Shown here: positions 30,281-36,791 of the stretch, piece after piece
Numbering within the stretch: position 1 is the first letter of the stretch
Layout of the letters: each line of letters opens with the position of its first letter
Assembly: GCA_002633005.1 (NCBI GenBank)
Contig: NMRA01001238.1
Span: 1-36,791, forward strand
Source: Phoronis australis
Taxonomy: Eukaryota > Phoronida > Phoronidae
DNA length: 36,791 bases
Direction: 5' to 3'
Translations under genes and position numbers: made by a program
The notes under the pieces: generated by a model
The model's database searches: none
Told to the model about the DNA's origin: nothing
What the model saw: the letters and a program-made list of their open reading frames with translations, nothing else

Positions 30281-30877
30281 ATCTGAAGATGTGGGACGAT
30301 TCCCATGAAACATGTAACAAACGGTTGTGGATTTATTAAAGTAAGCTCAGCACTAAGGTGTACGAGATCATTTGAAAAACAGAACATTCCTCAAAAATTA
30401 AACCCGTCGTCTACTCGTCTTCCACCCCCTCGTCCAATCTGAACACACAAGGTTTCAAAGGATTTAGAAGTTGGGCAAATTACGCTTGACACCCTCAAAC
30501 TAAAACTCTTGCTTTCCTCCATGTCTGAAAGTAGCATATGTGCTGTGTGATTGCCAACACACCACCTTGAGGGGTCTAGCTCACACTGGATGTAGATATA
30601 GTGAGGTGATTAGGATCCGTGACGGAATGTTGGTGAAGTAAACCGCGCAACAGGCAAGATCTAGCCTACATACGAGCCATAACCACGGATGCACATGAAT
30701 GCAGAATCTGGAAAGTGGGTTCTCTTATCTCTCGTGTGAAAAAGATTTTAGAAGGAAGTAAAGAAATGCAAGTCTCTATGTGTTCACCGTAGCGCCATAG
30801 TGGACTATGTCAATTTGAAATTGTATATTAGGTGAGCCGGTTTGTTGAAACAGTCCGACCAGTGGCACGATATAGGG
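30281..30877. other. Intergenic, nothing recognised
   Basis: No supported gene or repeat. Confidence 0.4.
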
Positions 30878-30993
30878 TATAGTGAAAACGCGCATTTTAA
30901 AATGTGTCGATTATTGAGGGTGAAATCGACACATTTCGTTTCGCGAACAAAACCCGTGGAAACTTCCTAATCATGCCCGGACTGGTAACAAAA
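30878..30993 (+). repeat. Fragment of the GTGTCG repeat family, interrupted by the hAT-like element
   Basis: TGAAAACGCGCATTTTAAAATGTGTCG and a hairpin formed by AAATGTGTCGAT and ATCGACACATTT (30900-30940) match, inverted, 34945-35025. The hAT-like element is inserted at its right end, and the family resumes beyond 33375. Confidence 0.7.
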
Positions 30994-32064
30994 CAGTGGC
31001 GGATCTACGTTTTCAGCAACGGGGGGGGGTTAGGATTCCCGCCAAGGTCGAATCCTAGGCGCGTAGCGCCGAGCGGGGGGAACCCCCCTCCCGTGTAAGA
31101 TATTTTTTTGTGTTTGTAGCCAAATAGTGAAATTTCCATGCATCCTGGTAAGTTTCTATCACTTAACATGTCTCTGGAGTTTTTCTTAAGATAATCAAAA
31201 ACCGTTCTCGATTTCGTCACATGAACTTGGCACATAAGTTTCGTGAAACCATATTGTGCACATCTAGGTATGAGTCACGCCACCAGCAAAAATTTTTGTT
31301 GGAACATCTGCTTACACACACCTTTTTTAGCATACGAAAAGTCGTATACGAAAAAGTGTGGTGTGTATACAGGGGCTTAGACAATTTCCAAATATTTAAG
31401 AGCATAATTAAGGAGCACCGACGGGGCGTAAAAACTTGAATATCAGATGATCGCGTAACAGCAGCCTCAAGTTGTTTAAGAACGAAGACCTGTACTGTTA
31501 GTCCGGAAATAAACATGTGTTCTGTCTCGTTACGAGAAAAACTGGCGAACGATGGTGCTCTCAACTCATAGTCTATTGTTAAAAGCGACAATAAATAATT
31601 AGGTATCACTTTATTAAGCTGAGTCACGTTGACAACAATTGAAAAACGTCAAATCTATCAGGAAACAAATCATCTGAAAACAGTTTCACGAAACCAAAAC
31701 ATCCTGTGCACAGTGGTGAAAAGATACACTGGACTAGTTTGAGGAGGGACCAGATGTACACTGAGAGTACACAAAAAGCTGACCTGGTCCGTCACGAGAC
31801 CAAGAGTACACTGACCTGTGCTTATTATCCGTATAAAAATAGTCGATCTGTCTCGGGACCAAACAGTACTGGCTGAGATAAAAAATTTTACAAAGCACAC
31901 TTTGGTAAAAAACTCACAAGACTAGTTCGCCGAGGGACCAGAAATACACTGAAACTCAACATCTTCACAAATCAAGCTGGCCTGGTCCGTCGCGGGACCT
32001 AAAGTGTACTACGCAAAAAAATTTGAATTGAAAACTCTCTAAAATTTTAATCCCCAGTGGTTAC

Positions 32065-32292
32065 TCATACGTTAGTCCTATCCTTCTGTTGTCTAGACTG
32101 CCGAGGAATTTGTATATCGGATCCAATGATTTGCTCGTCTTGGAACCATTCTACCCAGATATCTTCGATGTTTGTTCCCAACGCTTGCACTTCGTCAACT
32201 GCTGTGTCAATGAGCTTGTAAGCTTCTACAACTGTCAGCATCTCGTTTCGCAGCTCAGTTGACACTAAGACCCTTGAGGTTGCCAAGTCCAT
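32065..32292 (-). pseudogene. hAT-type transposase fragment in the young copy
   Basis: About 75 residues: LRNEMLTVVEAYKLIDTAVDEV, WVEWFQDEQ, QIPRQSRQQKDRTNV. This is the same block as 22426-22590 in the old copy, with the reading frame intact here. Right after TNV the frame runs into a stop. The rest of the exon, the intron and the EYYR...PFLDNL exon are missing through one deletion. Upstream on the minus strand, a second conserved block (HLFDISTSSFKRSDIGTF..., about 32285-32455) lies in another frame. No catalytic residues remain. Confidence 0.65.
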
Positions 32293-32814
32293 TCAAAAGA
32301 CTTACATGCGCAACTAAATTTATTCCGTTCATCATGGACTACTTCAAACCTTAATGAAGAATCCCAGGACCTATTTGCATCTCTTGCAATTTTCGAAATA
32401 AACGTCCCAATGTCTGAACGCTTGAAACTCGAAGTACTAATATCAAATAAATGCCCATGGGCATGAGCGTTTCATCGGGTGAGCCTTTCTGCGGAAATTC
32501 CCAGTATAGAAGACGGCAGTGTGCTTATTGCAGGTAGACAGACGGTAGGTGTTGAGGTCGGAACTAGGGCTCCTTAGGAGGCCTATTGAACATCGCACGA
32601 GTCCCGCAAGACTTTGTTGTGAAAGAACAGCCTCCCCGCAATTTCTGGTACTGTACACTTTTCGCAAATGCGGTCACTTTCTCAATGTGAGTGCCCCCTT
32701 GGTCATTCCTTGTATAGACATAACTTGTTATAGAGTGTGTCTTCAAACGGACTCGCGACCAGACCACGGCGCCCGCCACAATAGCAATTCTTCGGAAAAA
32801 GAATTTTTTTCAAA

Positions 32815-32862
32815 AATATATGTACATGTACACAATATTACATGTACATGTACACTGTATGA
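32815..32862. repeat. TACATG/TGTACA low-complexity palindromic tract
   Basis: Repeated TGTACATGTACA around 32818-32860 within the hAT-like element. It is strongly self-complementary. Confidence 0.75.
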
Positions 32863-34944
32863 TATTACGCAAGACAACTTTACTATACACCAGTTACAAA
32901 CGTGTTGAGTGTAATAGAATGACACGGCATGGCAGATGAGGTAAAAACGTTGCACGTCAATTCGCCTGAATATCAGGGTTGCGGCACCGCAGTATTTCCC
33001 CTAATCAAATCAAAATATATCTTAGAGTAAAGAAGCTAGTTACCTAAAGAAATCAGCTACATGTATTTCACCGGTGGCCATATAAAATGCTTGGCTACTT
33101 CAGAAGTGTCGACGGAAGCGCGCGCACAATAAATCCCCGCGCGTTTTGCCGATGAGCCACAAAGACTCAGCAATTCACAATGCAAAAAACTATGTTTTCA
33201 GAGTGAACCCCCCCTCAATTTTTTCCAAGTTGGTTTACTTGGGGTTTACACACGCTGGCGGTGCCGTTTTTGTTTTGCTGTAGACGCTTTTGCTTTTTGT
33301 TTTTTTTAATTTTTGGGTCCTGGCCCGAGGGGGGGGTTTAAACCCCCTGAACCCCCCCCGTTGATCCGCCACTGCAAAAGTCCGCAAACCTCAAATGTCA
33401 GTCCCCGGGCGACTCCGCTCTGCCAATGAGAACATACCTGTGCGCCCCCTGTCTTCAACTGGCCAGTACGGACGTGCGCCCCCTGTCTTCCACTGGCCAG
33501 GCTCCAACCCGACGGCTACCGTGAATCCGCGCTCCGGCGCCGATAGCCATATACACATTTCTTTGTACTCGCAAAATTTTTCAACCCAACGTTTCTGAAA
33601 GCGACACAAGTGGCCAATAATTGACACATTTCTTGGGACTTAGAAAATTTTGCACATACGTAGGGACAGACCGGCCTGCAGCCGGCTCCGCCCACGCCGG
33701 CACCGCAGACCCCGCAGGATGCCGGGCTTGACACCGTCAGTGGACCGCCGTCTGGCGAGTTTTCGCAGATAGCCGGGACACTACTAGGACTGTATCTCGC
33801 CGGCCTGACTATCGACACCCTTGTATGCTCAATACATTTTGAAAGCACCTTTGAGAAAGCGACACAAATGGCCAATAATCGACACATTTTCTTGGAACTT
33901 AGACAATTTCGCACATTTACGCAAGGGACAGACCAGCAGCAGCGCTCCGGGTTCGGCACCGCAGGCCCCGCAAGCTGCCGGACTTGACACTCTTGTGGAC
34001 CGCCGTCTGGGGAGTTTTCACAGAGTACCCGGGACACGACTAGGGACTGTATCCCGGCCTGCCGATAGACCCCGTTTTATGCTTACCCCGTGGACCTCCG
34101 TCTGTGGAAACGTATCGGGCTCCAGCGGAGCGCGGCTGCTGGTCTGTCCCCTGCTTAAATGTGCGAAATTTTCTAAGTTCCGAGAAAATGTGTCGATTAT
34201 TGGCCATTCGTGTCGGTTTCAGAAACGTTGCTTTGAAAATATAACAAAGGTAAGCATACAGCGAGGTCTATTGGCAGGCCGGGATACAGTCCCTAGTCGT
34301 GTCCCGGGTACCTGTGAAAACTTCCCAGACGGTGGTCCACAGGGTTCAAGTCCGGCAGCTTGCGGGGTCTGCGGTGCCGAGGCCGGAGCGCGGTTGCTGG
34401 TCTGTCCCCTGCGTAAATGTGCGAATGTCCGAGAAAATGTGTCGATTATTGGCCATTTGTGTCGGTTTTCAGAAACGTTGCTTCGAAAAATTTCCGCCTA
34501 AGTCCAACGAAATGTGTCGATTATTGGCCATTTGTGTCGCTTTTCCCAAGGTGCTTTGAAAATATAACAAAGGTAAGCATACAGCGGGGTCTGATCGGCA
34601 GTCTGGGATACAGCCTCCCTAGTCGTGTCCCGGGTATCTGTGAAAACTCCCCAGACGGCGGTCCACGGTGTCAAGTCCGGCAGCTTGCGGGTTCGGCGGT
34701 GCCGAGACCGGAGCGCTGCAGGCCGGCCTGTCCCTGCGTTGGCGGTTATATATATTTTATGTGGTCTCACAGTATGGCATCTGAAGCGGTGCACACATAA
34801 GGCCTGACCGGCTGCCCTGCGCCCACGTATCCATTAACCCCGGATTGGTGGAGGACACACTGGGAGAAGTTCGCGCCCGCTGTCCCGCTGCCGGAAAGTG
34901 ACGATCCATTCGGTGATTGCAGTTTGAGGATCAGCAAGTTTTTG

Positions 34945-35025
34945 CGGGTTTTAGTTGTGAAAAACGAAATGTGTCGATTTCACCGTCAATAACCGACACA
35001 TTTTAAAATGCGCGTTTTCACATCA
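34945..35025 (-). repeat. Hairpin module of the GTGTCG family
   Basis: Inverted match to 30878-30965, containing AAATGTGTCGAT and a complementary CGACACATTT. It sits between the second and third orientation blocks of the array. Confidence 0.7.
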
Positions 35026-35540
35026 CTCTCGGTATAACGTTCATCGACCCCGCTATGCTTACCTTTGTTATATGTTCAAGACTACTTGAGAAACCGACAC
35101 AAATGGCCAATAATCGACACATTTCTCGGGACTTGGAAATTTTTCAACACAACGTTTCTGAAACCGACACAAATGGCCAATAATCGACACATTTTTCGAA
35201 ACTTAGAAAATTTCGCCCCTATACACAGGGGGACAAACCTGCAGCCGCGCTCCGGCCTCGGAAGCGCAGACCAGACCCCGCAAGCTGCCGGACTTGACCG
35301 CGTGGACCGCCGACTAGGGACTTTTCACAGATATTGCCGGGATACGACAAGGGATTGTATACCGGCCATCGACCCCGATACGTTTGCTTTTTGATACATT
35401 TTCAAAACACCTTAGAGAAAGCGACACAAATGGCCAATAATCGACTAATTTCGTAGGACTTAAAATTATTTCAACATAACGTTTGAAACCGACACAAATG
35501 GCCAATAATCGACACATTTCTCGGGACTTGGGCTATTCTG

Positions 35541-36059
35541 TTTATCGCCGCCGCCTTAGGCCTACGCCTCGACATAATCCCGTAATTGTCACGGAGCGAC
35601 TACAAACAGATTAGTTTTCTGGTACATGCATTCCGCAAGTATGTCGCCGTGGGCCCGAGGAATCTCCATTCATCCCACTCCGCACGCAGGGACCTTGTAC
35701 TTTAATTGGTTCATTAGACCCCGATGTCTCTGTGAACAAACGTTTGATGTTAGATTGAGTAAGAGGTCCCCACTGAGACCGCGCTACTGACTTCGGTGAC
35801 GCTAGGCTATCGTGGCACAGCGTACAGTAAGATATTACATGCAAGGGGAAGGGTCGAGATATGTGTCGTAATATTTTAACTTTGTTGTCTCTAATAGATT
35901 TAATTTTGAAATTCTGTGATTAGAAATCTGCACCCGTCACCGAAAGGTAAGTTTCCTGTGGCAAACTGTACGTCTTGGGTCACAACTAAGATCATTTTCA
36001 TTTGTGTCGATTAGTACGAGGGCCACCTTAGTTTTTTTCGGCGCTAAATGGGACTCAGA
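35541..36059. other. Spacer within the array, nothing recognised
   Basis: No copy of the core motif and no supported gene in this half-kilobase, apart from a lone TTTGTGTCGATTA near 36001. Confidence 0.4.
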
Positions 36060-36249
36060 AACGTCACATTGAAAAAGTCCTAAGAAATGTGTCGTTTACT
36101 GGCCATTTGTGTCGCTTTCTCAAAGAAGCCTTGAAAACATAACAGAGGTAGGCAAACATAGCGGGGTCGAGCGACGGTGACATCCCTCACTTTGTTTGCG
36201 TTCACTCACCCCACCCCCCATGTCTTGACATGATCAGGTAATTGTCCTG

Positions 36250-36594
36250 TCACATCTGAAAACGGCAGGATAGCGTCATCTCACTAATAGGTGCCTACAT
36301 ACCAAATTTCATGAAAATCCATTCAGGAATTTTGAAGATACAAAGATAAGCGTAAAAAAACTAAAATTGCCACTAGGGGGCACACCGGTAGTCGGATCCG
36401 TCCGAAAGTTGGCACATGCCGTCCCATTCATGAATGGAACATATGTGCCAAATTTCATGAACGTATGTCAAAGGGTTTTGGAGATAGAGCAGCGGACGCC
36501 GGATGCCAGACGCCGGACGGACGCCGCCCGGACGGACGGACAGAGATGACGGCATAATGCGTCCACATATAAATATGTAGGCGCATAAAAATGA
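36250..36594 (+). repeat. Dispersed repeat related to the 446-bp tandem unit
   Basis: Matches 23940-24270 in direct orientation, from CATCTGAAAACGG through CACTAGGGGGCACACCGGTAG and the CGGACGGACGGA stretch to the terminal hairpin (ATGCGTCCACATAT/ATATGTAGGCGCAT) and AAAA. The shared 3' end suggests a defined element terminus. Confidence 0.8.
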
Positions 36595-36791
36595 CCCAAT
36601 AATAGCCACCGAGGAGAGGAAATGCAGAATACATCTGAAAATAGGAAGGTGTCGTCATTACCAGACACCTATTTACCACATTTCATGAAAATATGTCAAA
36701 GATATATAGAGGCTAAACTGAAAAAACTATAGTGTGTGCGTGTGTGCGTACAGTTCAGTGCAGTAGGGCACAGTTCAACACAGTACGGTTC
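36595..36791. other. Window end, partly repeat-related
   Basis: It contains another CATTTCATGAAAATATGTCAAAGATATA segment related to the preceding repeat, a short GTGTGCG tract and repeated CAGTTCA/ACAGTACGG words. No gene. Confidence 0.5.

Larger units (their letters stand above)
30994..33374 (-). mobile_element. hAT-like transposon, 2381 bp, with intact termini
   Basis: It starts CAGTGGCGGATC and ends GATCCGCCACTG (exact 12-bp inverted repeats), each followed inward by a G- or C-rich run. It is flanked by CAAAA on both sides (30989-30993 and 33375-33379). Transposase remnants read on the minus strand. 30995-32567 align with the old copy at 22081-25440. The 32568-33374 part has no counterpart in the old copy. 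The minus-strand AATAAA near 31610 is conserved. The transposase gene is internally deleted, so the element is non-autonomous. Confidence 0.87.
33590..36180. repeat. GTGTCG repeat array with alternating orientation
   Basis: The motif CGACACAAATGGCCAATAATCGACACATTT (or complement) occurs ten times. Forward: 33602, 33860, 35095, 35165, 35422, 35490. Reverse: 34187, 34436, 34510, 36086. Two flank types alternate: one with AAAGCACCTT and TATGCTTACCTTTGTTATA, the other with AACGTTTCTGAAA. Between motif pairs is a GC-rich block of about 170-200 bp (GACAGACCAGCAGC, CCGCAAGCTGCCGGACTTGA, CGGGACACGACTAGGGACTG). The unit is about 325 bp. Orientation switches F-R-F-R along the array. ORFs of up to 226 residues here are translations of the GC-rich block. 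Confidence 0.85.

Noticed and set aside
29626-30387. Two similar minus-strand ORFs sharing MYSP-LKLF in the tandem duplication
   Set aside because: Similarity follows from the DNA duplication. Indels not divisible by three between the copies change the frame in the middle, which is not expected of coding exons.
33516-34501. Long ORFs of 173 (minus) and 226 (plus) residues with Cys/Pro-rich sequence
   Set aside because: They are translations of the GC-rich block of the GTGTCG array. Copies of the block are read in different frames and strands, with no conserved frame.
1-36791. tRNA or rRNA genes
   Set aside because: No cloverleaf with A- and B-box sequence and no rRNA core sequence was noticed on either strand; a covariance-model scan would be needed to exclude decayed tRNAs.

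Overview
The window looks like nuclear DNA of a metazoan, probably a marine invertebrate deuterostome (lancelet, hemichordate or echinoderm type). The reasons are spliceosomal intron boundaries, a Ty3/gypsy element primed by tRNA-Leu as in Mag/SURL-type elements, a fukutin-related glycosyltransferase, and many MITE-like repeats. The species assignment is an inference. No bacterial operons, tRNA genes, rRNA genes or CRISPR arrays were seen.

Only one convincing host gene is present: a single-coding-exon, minus-strand gene at 11658-13436. It encodes a type II membrane protein with an N-terminal glycosyltransferase-like domain and a C-terminal LicD/FKRP domain. The domain carries a DxDxD motif and a Cys pattern (C-x6-C-x11-CC) like the zinc site of human FKRP. 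A good 3' splice site lies just upstream of its ATG, so a 5'UTR exon is expected beyond 13464. Two weaker coding traces are a signal/TM-bearing exon at 9399-9763 and a short ORF at 26092-26304. Each is broken by one frameshift.

The rest is repeat-rich. From left to right: one end of a MULE-like element (154-498), a small nested palindrome (575-656), a solo LTR (658-1290), and a Ty3/gypsy element on the minus strand (2231-5555; 5-bp target duplication, 229-bp LTRs with 2 differences, yet a shattered coding region with an N at a deletion junction). Next come MITEs at 5899, 8064 and 9098, the FKRP-like gene, a long foldback element (14015-14494), another MITE (15523-15839), a CA/GCAC microsatellite, and a complete 960-bp MULE-like element with 9-bp target duplications (17177-18136).

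The right third is organised by two inverted relatives of one hAT-like transposon. A young copy (30994-33374) has 12-bp terminal inverted repeats and a CAAAA target duplication. An old copy (22054 to about 25453) still shows a transposase exon-intron-exon structure. Its intron contains a 446-bp tandem repeat that recurs at 36250-36594. Three short MITEs share the same terminal motif; two have perfect 5-bp target duplications and the third has a 4/5 match. Beyond the young copy, 33590-36180 is an array of units built on a GTGTCG...GTGTCG motif that switches orientation repeatedly. A 52-bp minisatellite inside a 0.5-0.7 kb tandem duplication occupies 29078-30280.
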